From Vitellaria paradoxa (lineage: Eukaryota > Streptophyta > Magnoliopsida > Ericales > Sapotaceae), in the NCBI GenBank assembly GCA_019916065.1, contig CM034236.1, forward strand, positions 18,459,305-18,523,304: a stretch of DNA of 64,000 nt. The letters run 5' to 3'. The position numbers and the translations under genes were made by a program. Positions 63,612 through 64,000 of this stretch are shown piece after piece. Each line of letters begins with the position of its first letter. Position 1 is the stretch's first letter. The notes beneath the pieces were generated by a model. That model did no database searches. It had not been told where the DNA came from and was given only the letters and a program-made list of their open reading frames with translations.

Positions 63612-64000
63612 TAGAACGTATATATTATATGTTCCAAGTTTATTGCAAATTTATTTAACTCGGGAACCCCCTAGGGCCTTGGTGAATAAATTAGCAAGCT
63701 GGTCTTCATATTTGCCATGACTAGTCTTGATAATATTCTGTAGTTTCTTTTCTCTAACAAAGTAACAATCCATCTCGATGTGTTTCATTTGTTCTTAAAA
63801 TATTGGATTGGAAGTGATACAGACATCTTGATTATCATATATAACTCCATAGGTCATAAATGGTTGACAACCAATTCTTTGAATAGAAGTTGAATCCAAA
63901 TCAATTCACATGAGGTGTGGGCCGTGGCTTTATTCTCTAACTCTACACTCGACCTTGCTAGCACTGTTTGCTTCTTGCTTTTTGTGGACATAATTTTACC
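63612..64000 (-). mobile_element. Ty1/copia pol 3' end, running off the window
   Basis: Minus-strand decayed RNase H end: WSTKSKKQTVLARSS-like near 63,940, CELIWIQLLFKEL near 63,880, KHIEMDCYFVREK near 63,770 and DQLANLFTKALGG near 63,690. Stops interrupt it. The rest of the element is outside the window. Confidence 0.75.

Overview
This window is nuclear DNA from a dicot plant, probably a woody eudicot. It is very AT-rich, its genes carry introns, and transposable elements dominate it. Three host genes are recognisable: a chalcone synthase (CHS), part of a dihydroxy-acid dehydratase (DHAD), and a broken ankyrin-repeat gene of the ANKRD13/GPCR-chaperone type. No bacterial, plastid or mitochondrial block, no tRNA or rRNA gene and no CRISPR array was seen.

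Left part (1-17,100): a small MITE (242-603), then a 1,982-bp Mutator-like element (679-2660) with ~163-bp inverted ends and an exact 9-bp target duplication. Next is the minus-strand ANKRD13-like gene, cut in two by a complete 12.2-kb Ty3/gypsy element (3720-15920). The gene's exon resumes in frame on the other side of the insertion, and a 5-bp target duplication (CTTAT) flanks it. The retroelement is of the Tat type: a tRNA-Lys primer site, a decayed gag-pol on the minus strand with a second RNase H-like domain, a ~146-bp tandem repeat, and a three-exon gene on the opposite strand (5133-7696).

Middle (17,100-40,150): AT-rich spacer with MITEs and microsatellites surrounds CHS (21,842-25,280, minus strand). 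CHS has two exons encoding 389 residues; its single 2.27-kb intron is full of repeats. To the right lie a 1.15-kb Tourist-like element (27,531-28,677) with TTA duplications and an internal 133-bp tandem repeat, and a 2.6-kb probable solo LTR (30,691-33,281). About 6 kb of nearly featureless AT-rich DNA follows, ending in a ~400-bp foldback-like repeat (39,751-40,151).

Right part (40,150-64,000): ten DHAD exons spread over 20.8 kb on the plus strand. Their open frame runs without a break through the middle of the enzyme. The exons for the transit peptide and about the first 180 residues, including two of the three Fe-S cysteine motifs, were not found; the C-terminal exons would lie beyond the window. 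Two introns (7.6 and 10.5 kb) collect transposons: a 51-bp RTE insertion with a perfect 18-bp target duplication, an Au-like SINE, a 1.38-kb palindrome, gypsy and LINE scraps, a 1,474-bp solo LTR, an internally deleted 2.5-kb Ty1/copia element and a ~410-bp-stem hairpin flanked by inverted plant-mobile-domain remnants. An RTE LINE 3' end also lies in the last large intron. A copia 3' end follows the last visible exon. The host genes share no obvious pathway.
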